Source: Ga0077548 sp035440445 | GTDB taxonomy: Bacteria; Pseudomonadota; Alphaproteobacteria; Rhizobiales; Xanthobacteraceae | Assembly (NCBI GenBank): GCA_035440445.1 | Contig: DAORMJ010000004.1 | Span: 1 to 64,000 of the forward strand | Reading direction: 5' to 3' | DNA length: 64,000 bases | Part shown: positions 9,167 to 17,546 of the stretch, one piece after another | Position numbering within the stretch: position 1 is the first letter of the stretch | Layout: the number at the start of each line of letters is the position of its first letter | Made by a program: the position numbers and the translations under genes | Notes under the pieces: model-generated | What the model was told of the DNA's origin: nothing | Seen by the model: the letters and a program-made list of their open reading frames with translations, nothing else | Database searches by the model: none

Positions 9167-9922
9167 ATGGGTGGTCTGACGCTGACGCCGTTGCGAGGCG
9201 TCCCGCGTGTTGGTGCTGGAGACGATATCGAGCGGCTCACACTCGATGCTGTCGCCGCGTCGCAGCTGTCGCTGCAGGACGGCGACCTCTTGGTCTATGC
9301 CCAGAAAATCATTTCCAAGGCGGAAGGGCGTCTGGTCGCGCTCTCAAGCGTCACGCCATCGGCGGAAGCGGTTCGGCTCGCCGGGATCACGCAAAAAGAT
9401 CCGAAGGTCATCGAACTCGTGCTTTCGGAATCGCGCGAGGTTTTGCGCGCGCGGCCGGGGGTGATCATTGTCGAGCACAATCTCGGCTTCGTGCTTGCGA
9501 ATGCCGGGATCGACCGCTCGAATGTGGATGGGGCGGATCACGCACTCCTGCTGCCGCTCGATCCCGATGGTTCTGCGCGGCGGATTCGCGATGCCATTGC
9601 GGCAGAAACGAAAGCCGATATCGGCGTCTTGATCATCGACAGCATTGGCCGGGCGTGGCGCAACGGCACGGTCGGCACGCTGATCGGCTCAAGCGGAATC
9701 CCCGCACTCCTCGACCTTCGCGGCAAACCCGATCTGTTCGGACGCGCGCTTGAGACCACGGAGGTCGGCTGGGGCGACGAGATGGCGTCGGCCGCTTCGC
9801 TCGTGATGGGGCAGGCTGCGGAAGGCTTTCCGGTCGTTCACGTCCGCGGTGCTTCGATCCTGCGCGGCGAGGGCGTGAACCACGACCTCTTGCGCCCGAA
9901 GAGCAAGGACCTGTTCCGGTGA
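9167..9922 (+). CDS. cofE: Coenzyme F420-0:L-glutamate ligase
   Basis: 251 residues of the CofE family, which adds glutamate(s) to F420-0 using GTP. LTLTPLRGVPRVGAGDDIE, LQDGDLLVYAQKIISKAEGR, GVIIVEHNLGFVLANAGIDRSN and GVLIIDSIGRAWRNGTVG are characteristic. ATG at 9167 has GGAG at 9154-9157 with 9-base spacing and is preferred to the TTG at 9161. It lacks the C-terminal nitroreductase-like domain of actinobacterial FbiB, so it only covers glutamylation. Followed 64 bases later by cofC. Confidence 0.9.
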   Translation: MGGLTLTPLRGVPRVGAGDDIERLTLDAVAASQLSLQDGDLLVYAQKIISKAEGRLVALSSVTPSAEAVRLAGITQKDPKVIELVLSESREVLRARPGVIIVEHNLGFVLANAGIDRSNVDGADHALLLPLDPDGSARRIRDAIAAETKADIGVLIIDSIGRAWRNGTVGTLIGSSGIPALLDLRGKPDLFGRALETTEVGWGDEMASAASLVMGQAAEGFPVVHVRGASILRGEGVNHDLLRPKSKDLFR

Positions 9923-9986
9923 GCATGATTTTTGCGAGCGCTCCGCTTGGCGACGACGCGCATGGTTTGCGCGGGCTGCGGGTGTC

Positions 9987-10580
9987 ATGGCGCTGATCCT
10001 TGTGCCCTGCAAATCGCTTGCGCTGGGAAAGTCCCGCCTTGCGGGTCTGCTTTCGCCGCAACAGCGCGAAGCGCTTTGCCGGCAGTTCCTCGCCGATACG
10101 TTGCGAAATGCGATCGAGGTTGCAGGTGCCGGTCATGTGAAACTGATCAGCACAGATCCCGATGCGCAGGCGATGGCAAACGATGCCGGCGTCGCGACTT
10201 ATGCGACGGACTGGCCGGACCTGAATGCAGCACTTTCCGCCGTGCGGCAGCAAATCCTTGCCAGTGCGGACGCGGGCGATATTCTCGTGCTGCCGATCGA
10301 CTTGCCGCTGGCGACGCCGGCTTCGCTACGCAAAGTGATGGAAACATCCGGGGATATCGTGCTCGTGCCGGACCGGAAGAACGACGGCACCAATGTTCTT
10401 CTGCTGCGCGAGGCGGCGCTGGAGGGTTTCCGCTTTGCCTATGGGCCCGACAGCTTGCGTATTCATGCCGCGCAGGGGCCGTCTCTGGCTCGGAAGGTAA
10501 GCGTATTGCGTGACGACGGACTTGCGTTCGATATCGATGAGCCGGAAGACTATCTTTCGTGGCGAGGGTTGCCGCAGTGA
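9987..10580 (+). CDS. cofC: 2-phospho-L-lactate (or PEP/3-phosphoglycerate) guanylyltransferase
   Basis: 197 residues. ALILVPCKSLALGKSRLAGLL is the CofC nucleotidyltransferase N-terminus, and ILVLPIDLPLA is the metal-binding Asp stretch. CofC activates a three-carbon phospho-acid with GTP for the CofD step of F420 synthesis. Substrate preference (2-phospholactate, PEP, or 3-phosphoglycerate as in some betaproteobacteria) cannot be read with confidence from the sequence. Flanked by cofE and the IclR regulator on the same strand. Confidence 0.88.
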   Translation: MALILVPCKSLALGKSRLAGLLSPQQREALCRQFLADTLRNAIEVAGAGHVKLISTDPDAQAMANDAGVATYATDWPDLNAALSAVRQQILASADAGDILVLPIDLPLATPASLRKVMETSGDIVLVPDRKNDGTNVLLLREAALEGFRFAYGPDSLRIHAAQGPSLARKVSVLRDDGLAFDIDEPEDYLSWRGLPQ

Positions 10581-10612
10581 CTTCCGCTATTCAATCCACA
10601 TTCATGAGCAAA

Positions 10613-10629
10613 TTTCATCCACGGTGAAA
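10613..10629. promoter_or_regulatory. Short inverted repeat just upstream of the IclR gene
   Basis: TTTCA-N7-TGAAA ends 3 bases before the GTG start of the regulator at 10632. The 7-base spacing equals that of the stronger palindrome at 11521-11541, so it may be an autoregulatory site. The arms are short and chance occurrence is possible. Confidence 0.35.
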
Positions 10630-10631
10630 CT

Positions 10632-11408
10632 GTGCCGCAAAAAGTAAATCTGGGAAGTCAGACCGTCGCCCGCGCGCTCAACATTCTCGAACTTCTCGGC
10701 GAGAACGGCGAGATGGGCGTGCGCGACATCGCGCGGCAGTTGAAGATCGCGCCGAGCATGGCGCAGCGCCTGATCAATACGCTTTCGGACGCGCGCTTCG
10801 TCGAAAAATCCGCGGAATCCTCGCGCTGGCGGATTGGCTACAAGGCGTTCCAGATCGGCTCGACATTCATCTCGAACGTGGACCTGAATGCGGCGGCCTG
10901 GTCGGAACTGCGGCTGCTTGCAGACCAGAACCATGTAAACGGTTTTCTCGGCGTTCTGCGCGAAGGCTCGGTCGTTTATCTTGCCGCGGTGCAGAGCGGT
11001 GCCGCGATCACGATCACCAACACGCCGGGCTCGACCACTTATCTTCATTCGACGGCACTCGGCAAAGCGCTGCTTTCGGGAAAAACCGATGAAGAAGCTG
11101 CCGCGTTGCTGGGTGCGGGACCTTACAAGCAACTGACGAAGCGGACGCGGCGCACTTTTCAGGCGCTTGCGAAAGATCTCGAGGAATGCCGCCGCGTCGG
11201 CTACGCCGTTTGCGACGAAGAGAACATCGAGAATGTATTCGCGGTGGGCTCGCCGATCCGCAATGCGCGGCGCGAGACGGTCGGCGCGTTGAGCGGCGCC
11301 GTGCCGCGGCACAAACTTACGGCAAAAGCCATTGCCGACCTGTGCAAACTGGTCAAGGAGTCGGCAGCGCGCGTCTCTCAGCGGCTCGGAGCCCCGCAAG
11401 AACGCTGA
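10632..11408 (+). CDS. IclR family transcriptional regulator
   Basis: 258 residues. The N-terminal winged helix is clear: VARALNILELLGENGEMG and VRDIARQLKIAPSMAQRLIN. The C-terminal effector domain includes LHSTALGKALLS and GYAVCDEENIENVFAVGSPI. GTG start at 10632; no strong ribosome binding site. IclR proteins respond to small organic acids. Lying between the F420 genes and the ridA-tctCBA genes, it is the only specific regulator of region 1 and likely controls the transporter operon through the palindrome at 11521-11541 (inference). Confidence 0.9.
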   Translation: MPQKVNLGSQTVARALNILELLGENGEMGVRDIARQLKIAPSMAQRLINTLSDARFVEKSAESSRWRIGYKAFQIGSTFISNVDLNAAAWSELRLLADQNHVNGFLGVLREGSVVYLAAVQSGAAITITNTPGSTTYLHSTALGKALLSGKTDEEAAALLGAGPYKQLTKRTRRTFQALAKDLEECRRVGYAVCDEENIENVFAVGSPIRNARRETVGALSGAVPRHKLTAKAIADLCKLVKESAARVSQRLGAPQER

Positions 11409-11520
11409 AATAGCAATGATTTATGCGGTTTTTATTCTCCCGCGCCGGAGCGCAGGGGCGTTTCCCCGGCGTTGCAATCCGAAAAGTTCGGGGGTAGTAA
11501 AAGTGACTGAATTTAGAACG

Positions 11521-11541
11521 ATGTTCCTAATAACGGAACAT
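11521..11541. promoter_or_regulatory. Perfect palindrome, candidate IclR operator
   Basis: ATGTTCC-TAATAAC-GGAACAT: 7-base arms with a 7-base spacer, 12 bases upstream of the ridA start. It lies in the only sizeable gap (145 bases) between the IclR gene and the ridA/tct genes and immediately downstream of an AT-rich stretch that could hold a promoter. IclR-family operators are palindromes of this size; assignment to the adjacent regulator is inference. Confidence 0.65.
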
Positions 11542-11553
11542 AAGGCAGAGTGA

Positions 11554-12010
11554 ATGTCGAAGGTCGAACAACGTTTGCGTGACGCGGGTTTTGAAGTGCC
11601 GGCAGCGCAGCCGAGCATCGCGAATTATGTCGCCGCACTCGAGGTGGCCGGGATGCTCTATGTATCCGGTCAGCTTCCGATTGCCGGGGGCGAGGTGCGC
11701 TATCGCGGCCGTGTCGGCATCGATCTCGATATCGAGCAAGGCAAGCTCGCGGCACAGCTCTGCGCGCTCAACATTCTCGGTCAGGCCAAGATGGCGCTCG
11801 GCGATCTCGATCGCATCGCGCGCTGCGTGCGGCTTGGCGGCTTCGTGAGTTGCGACGCGAATTTTCACGAGCAGCCGGCCGTCGTGAACGGTGGATCTGA
11901 TCGTCGCGGCACTCGGCGAGGCGGGACGTCACACGCGCGCCGCCGTCGGAAGCAGCGCACTACCTTTGAATGCAGCGGTGGAAGTCGATGCGATTTTCGC
12001 GCTGAAGTGA
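11554..12010 (+). pseudogene. RidA (YjgF/UK114) family gene, frameshifted
   Basis: The first 114 codons read as a RidA-family protein (YVAALEVAGMLYVSGQLPI, RIARCVRLGGFVSC, HEQPAVVNG) that deaminates reactive enamine/imine intermediates. After NGGSD the frame is lost. In a second frame from 11897 the family's normal C-terminus continues (LIVAALGEAGRHTRAAV ... LPLNAAVEVDAIFALK) and stops at 12010. Restoring one extra GATCT unit at 11894-11902 (G-GATCT-GATC) rejoins both halves exactly as NGGSDLIVAALGEAG, so a 5-base slippage deletion or an assembly error explains the break. The longer uninterrupted frame to 12069 is a read-through without family similarity. Confidence 0.85.
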
Positions 12011-12082
12011 ACGGCAGGATCCACGCGTTCCGCGCGGCTCCTGGACTAACAGGCTTCAACGGAGAATGAGGGAGACAACGGC

Positions 12083-13036
12083 ATGAAGTTCAAGCAGATG
12101 GTATGGGGTCTGGCGCTTGCGGCGACCGTCGCGTTCGCGGGCCAGCCGGCAAATGCGCAATACCCCGACAAGCCGATCACGCTGATCGTGCCGTGGGCTG
12201 CCGGTGGCAGCACCGACCAGACCGCGCGCGTACTCGCCAAGGCGGCCGAAGCTTATCTCGGTCAGCCCATCGTGGTCGTGAACCGTCCGGGTGCTTCGAC
12301 CACGATCGGCATGGCTGAGCTCGCGAAGGCGCAGCCCGATGGCTACACCATCGGCACGCTCTCGAGCACGGCCTATCTGGTGTCGCTGCAGGGCCGCCAG
12401 TTGTCGTTCGATCCGATCCAGGACTTTTCCTACATCAGCTATTACGGCGACAACCTGATCGGCATCGCGGTGTTGCAGGACTCGCCGTTCCAGAAGCTCA
12501 GCGATCTGATTGCTTTTGCGAAGGCAAATCCGGGCAAGCTGAAATACGGCACTGCCGGCGTCGGCACCACGCAGCATCTGACCATTGAAGCGCTGCAGCG
12601 CGACTCTGGCGTGAAGGTCGTCCACGTTCCGCAGCAGGGTTCGGCAGCTTCCGCGCCGGCACTCCTCGGCAAGCACGTCGACTTCATCATGGAGACGTCG
12701 GTCTGGGCGCCGTTCATCGAAAGCAAGCAGATGCGTCTGCTCGCGGTCTCGGCCGTGAAGCGCTCGGAAGTCTATCCGGACGTGCCGACCTTCTCCGAAC
12801 TCGGCTACAAGTCGCTGCGCTCGGTGCAAGCGATCATCGCGCCGAAGGGCCTTCCCGAAGACATCCGCGCGAAGCTTGAAGGGGCGTTCCGCAAGGCGCT
12901 CAGCGACAAGGCATTCCAGGAGACGATGCGCAAGCTCGCGATGCAGGTCGTCGACCTTCCGGGTGCGGACGTGAAGAAGCTGGTCGAGTCCGAATACGCA
13001 CTCGCCAAAGAACTCATCGAAAGCACGAAGAAGTAA
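12083..13036 (+). CDS. tctC: Tripartite tricarboxylate transporter substrate-binding protein (Bug family)
   Basis: 317 residues. A signal peptide of about 28 residues ends at NAQ-YPDKP. PITLIVPWAAGGSTDQTAR, VVNRPGAST and GTAGVGTTQHLTIEALQRDSG are typical of Bug/TctC periplasmic receptors that bind carboxylic acids. GAGGGAGA lies upstream of the ATG. Forms the import system with tctB and tctA immediately downstream. A single dedicated receptor within this catabolic cluster suggests that it delivers the pathway's substrate. Confidence 0.92.
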   Translation: MKFKQMVWGLALAATVAFAGQPANAQYPDKPITLIVPWAAGGSTDQTARVLAKAAEAYLGQPIVVVNRPGASTTIGMAELAKAQPDGYTIGTLSSTAYLVSLQGRQLSFDPIQDFSYISYYGDNLIGIAVLQDSPFQKLSDLIAFAKANPGKLKYGTAGVGTTQHLTIEALQRDSGVKVVHVPQQGSAASAPALLGKHVDFIMETSVWAPFIESKQMRLLAVSAVKRSEVYPDVPTFSELGYKSLRSVQAIIAPKGLPEDIRAKLEGAFRKALSDKAFQETMRKLAMQVVDLPGADVKKLVESEYALAKELIESTKK

Positions 13037-13038
13037 CA

Positions 13039-13476
13039 ATGCTTCGCGTGTTCGAACGGCCGATTACCGTCGCGGTTGCGTTGATCGCAGCCGTGGCGGT
13101 TGCGTTCGGCGTCGCATCGTGGCGGCTCGGGTTCTGGACCGATGACGGTCCGGGGCCGGGCCTGCTGCCTTTCGCTGCGGCCGTTCTGCTCGCGCCCGTG
13201 CTGTTGCTCATCCTGCGCGAGGAGTTCGATAGCAGCGAGCGGTTTCATCCGCGGCCGCTGACGGCGATCCTCGTGCTTTGCGCCTATGCGTTCGTGCTGC
13301 CTTATCTCGGGTTCCTGATCCCGACAGCGCTGATCATCATTGCCTGGGTGCGCTGGTTCGAACAGCAGAGCTTTCTCAAAGGCGCAGTCATCGCGGCTTT
13401 TCTGCTCGTCTCGGGATGGGTGATTTTCGTCTATCTGCTGAAAGTTCCGATGAAGATGTTGCCGGGTTTGTTATGA
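13039..13476 (+). CDS. tctB: Tripartite tricarboxylate transporter small membrane subunit TctB
   Basis: 145 residues with about four hydrophobic segments: PITVAVALIAAVAVAFGVA near the start, then FWTDDGPGPGLLPFAAAVLL, a family hallmark, and two C-terminal helices. It begins 2 bases after tctC and overlaps tctA by 4 bases (ATGA at 13473-13476). It is the small, poorly conserved partner of TctA in the inner membrane. Confidence 0.88.
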   Translation: MLRVFERPITVAVALIAAVAVAFGVASWRLGFWTDDGPGPGLLPFAAAVLLAPVLLLILREEFDSSERFHPRPLTAILVLCAYAFVLPYLGFLIPTALIIIAWVRWFEQQSFLKGAVIAAFLLVSGWVIFVYLLKVPMKMLPGLL

Positions 13477-14990
13477 TCGATTCACTTCAACAGATCGGCT
13501 ACGGGCTTTCGCTCGCGGTCCTGCCGCAGAATCTTCTCTACGCCTTTATCGGCTGCCTGCTCGGCACGCTGGTCGGCGTGCTGCCCGGCCTCGGGCCGAT
13601 GACCACGATCGCGGTTCTGTTGCCGCTGACGTTTCAGGTCGGCGACCCGCTCGGCGCGATCATCATGCTCGCCTCGATCTATTACGGCGCGATGTATGGC
13701 GGCTCCACGACGTCCATCCTGCTTCGTGTTCCCGGCGAGGCGGCGTCGGTCATCACCTGTATAGACGGCTATGAAATGGCGAAGCAGGGGCGCGCGGGGC
13801 CTGCGCTGTCCATTGCCGCCATCGGTTCGTTTATCGCCGGTACGGTCTCGGTGGTGGCGCTGAGTTTCGTCGGGCCGGCTTTCGCGAATTTCGCCGTTTC
13901 GTTCGGGCCGCCGGAATATTTCGCGCTCGCCGTATTCGGGCTCGTACTGAGCGCCACGATCGGCGGGGGCTCGCCGGTGCGCGGCATCTGCATGGTGCTG
14001 CTCGGCGTTTTGTTCGGTCTCGTCGGGATCGATACCGTCACCGGCGCCGAACGCTTTACCATGGGCATTCCGGCGATCACCGATGGCATCGATCTGGTGC
14101 CGCTCCTGATGGGTTTGTTCGGGATCGGCGAGATCCTCTACAACCTCGAGCAAAAGGGTGAATTCAAACTTCTGAAGTCGAAGATCGGCCGGCTGTTACC
14201 CAATCGCGAGGAGTGGAAAGAATCCTCCGGCGCGATCGGACGCGGATCGGTGCTCGGCTTTCTCGTCGGCCTGATCCCGGGCGGAGGCGCGATCATCGGC
14301 TCGCTGATGAGCTACACGCTCGAGAAGAAACTTTCCAAGACGCCCGAGAAGTTCGGGCAGGGCGCGATCGCAGGCGTCGCGGGTCCAGAGTCCGCAAACA
14401 ACGCGGCGGCGTCGTCTTCCTTCGTGCCGTTGCTGACGCTGGGGCTGCCCGGCAATGCGGTGACGGCGGTGCTGTTTGCCGGTCTTCTCATTCAGAACGT
14501 GCAGCCAGGCCCGCTGATGCTCGTGAAGCACCCCGATATCTTCTGGGGCGTGATTGCCTCGATGTATGTCGGCAACATCATGCTTCTGGTGCTGAACCTG
14601 CCGCTGGTCGGCCTTTGGGTTCAGCTACTGCGCGTGCCGGTTTGGATTCTCGGCCCGGCGGTGCTGCTGGTTGCGATCTTCGGCACCTACAGCCTGCGGA
14701 GCAACTGGGGCGATGTCGGGCTGCTCATGGTCGCGGGCGGCGTGGGATATCTGTTGCGAAAAGCCGCGCTCGACGCCGGGCCTTTCGCGATGGCATTCAT
14801 TCTGGCCCCCATCATGGATACATCGCTGCGGCAGGCGCTGCTCATGGGCGACGGCAATATCGGCATCATCGTTTCGCGGCCGATTTCCGCCACGATCATT
14901 GCCATCACTTCCGTAGTTGTTGCCTACACCGCCTATTCCTATTTGAAGGCGGGCAGAACACAGGAATTCAGCAGACCCGATAACTCGTAA
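13473..14990 (+). CDS. tctA: Tripartite tricarboxylate transporter large permease TctA
   Basis: 505 residues, start ATG at 13473 overlapping tctB by 4 bases. Conserved stretches: LLGTLVGVLPGLGPMTTIAVLLPLTF, IYYGAMYGGSTTSILLRVPGE, and a second LGFLVGLIPGGGAIIGSLMSY with GVAGPESANNAAASSSFVPLLTLGLPGN. This is the repeated PGxGP architecture of the TctA family. About 12 membrane helices. Uses an ion gradient with TctC-delivered substrate. Confidence 0.93.
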   Translation: MIDSLQQIGYGLSLAVLPQNLLYAFIGCLLGTLVGVLPGLGPMTTIAVLLPLTFQVGDPLGAIIMLASIYYGAMYGGSTTSILLRVPGEAASVITCIDGYEMAKQGRAGPALSIAAIGSFIAGTVSVVALSFVGPAFANFAVSFGPPEYFALAVFGLVLSATIGGGSPVRGICMVLLGVLFGLVGIDTVTGAERFTMGIPAITDGIDLVPLLMGLFGIGEILYNLEQKGEFKLLKSKIGRLLPNREEWKESSGAIGRGSVLGFLVGLIPGGGAIIGSLMSYTLEKKLSKTPEKFGQGAIAGVAGPESANNAAASSSFVPLLTLGLPGNAVTAVLFAGLLIQNVQPGPLMLVKHPDIFWGVIASMYVGNIMLLVLNLPLVGLWVQLLRVPVWILGPAVLLVAIFGTYSLRSNWGDVGLLMVAGGVGYLLRKAALDAGPFAMAFILAPIMDTSLRQALLMGDGNIGIIVSRPISATIIAITSVVVAYTAYSYLKAGRTQEFSRPDNS

Positions 14991-15086
14991 AGGACTCGTC
15001 GCAGCAAGCGCTGACGCGGAAGAGCAGCTGATCCCGGGCTTGCAATGACGGATATGAAGTGCTTTCGGGATGACAAACGGGGGGTG

Positions 15087-15105
15087 GGCCGGAAAAATAC
15101 CGGCC
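15087..15105. terminator. Hairpin between tctA and cofGH; possible weak terminator or processing signal
   Basis: GGCCGG-AAAAATA-CCGGCC, a 6-base GC stem with a 7-base loop, 97 bases after the tctA stop and 22 bases before the cofGH start. There is no T tract after it, so intrinsic termination is doubtful. Upstream, 15032-15070 holds an imperfect ATCCCG...CGGGAT pairing resembling a degenerate repetitive extragenic palindrome. Confidence 0.4.
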
Positions 15106-15127
15106 GCCGCAATGAGTGGAACTGGTA

Positions 15128-17545
15128 ATGACTGCTGCAAAGCCGTTTGAGAATTATGCCCGCGCCGAGGCGGAAGCGCTTTTGCATCAGTTCGAAGCCA
15201 TGGCGCTGTCCGCGCTGTTCGATCGCGCGTCTGCGCTCGCGCGCGAAGGTCATGGCCGCAACGTCTCGTTCTCCCGCAAGGTTTTCATTCCGCTGACGCA
15301 GCTCTGCCGGGATACCTGCGGATACTGCACCTTCGCCAAAACGCCGAAGCGTCTGGCGGCGGCGTATCTCTCGCCTGACGAAGTGCTGGACATCGTGCGG
15401 CGTGGCGAGCAGGCCGGCTGCACGGAGGCGCTGTTCACGCTCGGCGACAAACCGGAACTGCGTTACGAAGCCGCGCGCAAAGCGCTCGCAGACCTCGGCT
15501 ACAGCTCGACGCACGCGTATCTGGAAGCGATGTGCGAACTCGTCTTGAAGAACACGAGCGTGCTGCCGCACGTCAATGCCGGCGTCATGTCGGAAGAAGA
15601 GATCGGCCGCTTCCGCCGCGTCAGCGTTTCGCAAGGCATCATGCTGGAGTCGATCTCTCCGCGGCTTTGCGAGCGCGGTGGCGCGCATTTCGGATCGCCG
15701 GACAAGGATCCGGCCGTTCGCATAGCGATGATCGAGGCTGCCGGACGCCAGAAGGTGCCGTTCACGAGTGGAATCCTCATCGGAATCGGCGAAACGAGAC
15801 TGGAACGTATCCAGTCGCTGCTCGCGCTGCGCGACGTGCATCTGCGGCACGGTCATATTCAGGAAATCATCGTCCAGAACTTCCGCGCGAAGGCCGATAC
15901 GCGCTTCGCGCAGAACGAGGAGCCCGGGCTCGACGATCTGCTCTGGACCGCCGCGGTTGCCCGCATCATTCTCGGTCCGACGATGAATATTCAGGTGCCG
16001 CCGAACCTGAGCTATTCCGATTATCCGAAGCTCCTGCAGGCCGGCATCAATGACTGGGGCGGCGTTTCTCCGGTCACGATCGATCACGTCAATCCGGAAG
16101 CGGCGTGGCCCGCGATTCCGCAGCTTCGCCGCAACACGGGCGACGCGGGTTTCGCGCTGGTGCCACGGCTTGCCGCCTATCCGGCCTATGTCAGCGCGGA
16201 CTGGCTCGACGGAGATATTTTCCGGCGCGCGGTGCAACTGGTGGACGGCAACGGGTTCGTCCGCGAGGACGGCTGGTCGCCGGGCAGCCTTGAACCCATT
16301 CCTTCGCCTTCGATCGCGGTGCGTTCGCCGATGCAGCGCGATGGCGCGATCCATCGTGCGATGGCGGGCGAACGGCTCGGCGAGCGCGAGATCGTGGATC
16401 TCTTCGGCATGCGCGACAGCGGCGTCGAAGAAATCGCCACGGCTGCGGACGAACTGCGCCGGAGCGTCAGCGGTGACGTCATTCGCTATGTCGTGAACCG
16501 CAATATCAACTACACCAACGTCTGCCTCTATCGTTGCAGCTTCTGTGCTTTCTCCAAGGGCAAGAGCCACGATCATCTGCGCGGCAAGCCTTACGACATT
16601 TCACTTGGCGAAGTGGCGCGGCGCGTGCGCGAAGCATGGGACCGCGGCGCGACCGAAGTCTGCATGCAGGGCGGCATCAATCCGCATTATACCGGTCAGA
16701 CCTACATCGACCTCGTGCGGGCGGTGAAAGCGGAAGTGCCGCGGATGCACGTCCACGCTTTCTCGCCGCTGGAGATTTCGCAGGGCGCGGCGACGCTCGG
16801 CATTTCCGTCAGCCGCTTTCTTGGCATGTTGCGCGACGAGGGACTCGGTTCGCTGCCGGGTACGGCTGCCGAAATTCTCGACGACGAAGTGCGCCAGATC
16901 ATCTGCGCCGACAAGGTGAATACAGCGCAATGGCTTGCCGTGATCGAAGCGGCGCATCGCGTCGGCCTGCCCACGACCTCGACCATCATGTTCGGGCATG
17001 TGGAATCGCCCAAGAGCTGGGCGCGTCACCTGCTGGCGCTGCGCGACCTGCAAGAGAAGACCGGCGGCATCACCGAATTCGTGCCGCTGCCTTTCGTTCA
17101 CATGGAAGCGCCGATGTCGCTGCGCGGACAGGCTCGCAAGGGGCCGACGTGGCGCGAAGTGCGTCTGATGCATGCCATTGCGAGGCTCGTGCTGCATCCG
17201 CTGATCACCAACGTGCAGGCGTCCTGGGTGAAGGTGGGACCGGACGGCGCGCGCGCACTGCTGCGCGGCGGGGCCAACGATCTCGGCGGCACCTTGATGA
17301 ACGAAAGCATTTCACGCGCGGCCGGCACGCAACATGGGCAGGAGCTCGGCCCCGAGCGGCTGGAAGACATCATCCATTCGGTGCAGCGGACGCCCGAGCA
17401 GCGCACGACGCTTTACACGAAAGTCCCGGCGGAGCGGCGCGAGAAGAGCTTCGGCGCAATGGAATTGACCGATCTCGTGCTCGATCCCTTCATCGGCAAG
17501 CCGAAGAAGGCCGCGCGCAAACTGGAATTGGAAGTTGGAGGCTAA
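15128..17545 (+). CDS. fbiC: Fused FO synthase (CofG-CofH), 7,8-didemethyl-8-hydroxy-5-deazariboflavin synthase
   Basis: 805 residues with two radical SAM domains, making the deazaflavin FO from tyrosine and the ribityl-diaminouracil precursor. The N-terminal CofG half carries C60-x3-C64-x2-C67 (LCRDTCGYCTFAK). The C-terminal CofH half carries C466-x3-C470-x2-C473 (NVCLYRCSFCAFSKGK). CofG-CofH order matches the fused actinobacterial FbiC rather than separate archaeal-type subunits. ATG at 15128 is preferred; an in-frame GTG at 15116 is possible. Immediately followed by the F420:NADP oxidoreductase-like gene. It is the committing step of F420 synthesis and the strongest evidence that the pathway is complete. 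Confidence 0.95.
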   Translation: MTAAKPFENYARAEAEALLHQFEAMALSALFDRASALAREGHGRNVSFSRKVFIPLTQLCRDTCGYCTFAKTPKRLAAAYLSPDEVLDIVRRGEQAGCTEALFTLGDKPELRYEAARKALADLGYSSTHAYLEAMCELVLKNTSVLPHVNAGVMSEEEIGRFRRVSVSQGIMLESISPRLCERGGAHFGSPDKDPAVRIAMIEAAGRQKVPFTSGILIGIGETRLERIQSLLALRDVHLRHGHIQEIIVQNFRAKADTRFAQNEEPGLDDLLWTAAVARIILGPTMNIQVPPNLSYSDYPKLLQAGINDWGGVSPVTIDHVNPEAAWPAIPQLRRNTGDAGFALVPRLAAYPAYVSADWLDGDIFRRAVQLVDGNGFVREDGWSPGSLEPIPSPSIAVRSPMQRDGAIHRAMAGERLGEREIVDLFGMRDSGVEEIATAADELRRSVSGDVIRYVVNRNINYTNVCLYRCSFCAFSKGKSHDHLRGKPYDISLGEVARRVREAWDRGATEVCMQGGINPHYTGQTYIDLVRAVKAEVPRMHVHAFSPLEISQGAATLGISVSRFLGMLRDEGLGSLPGTAAEILDDEVRQIICADKVNTAQWLAVIEAAHRVGLPTTSTIMFGHVESPKSWARHLLALRDLQEKTGGITEFVPLPFVHMEAPMSLRGQARKGPTWREVRLMHAIARLVLHPLITNVQASWVKVGPDGARALLRGGANDLGGTLMNESISRAAGTQHGQELGPERLEDIIHSVQRTPEQRTTLYTKVPAERREKSFGAMELTDLVLDPFIGKPKKAARKLELEVGG

Positions 17546-17546
17546 A

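Noticed and set aside
12083..14990. TctABC as a citrate importer
   Set aside because: Bug-family receptors bind many different acids and the neighbouring enzymes do not involve citrate; no substrate assigned.
15032..15075. A mobile element remnant upstream of cofGH
   Set aside because: Only a degenerate extragenic palindrome and a small hairpin are visible; no transposase fragment or target duplication.
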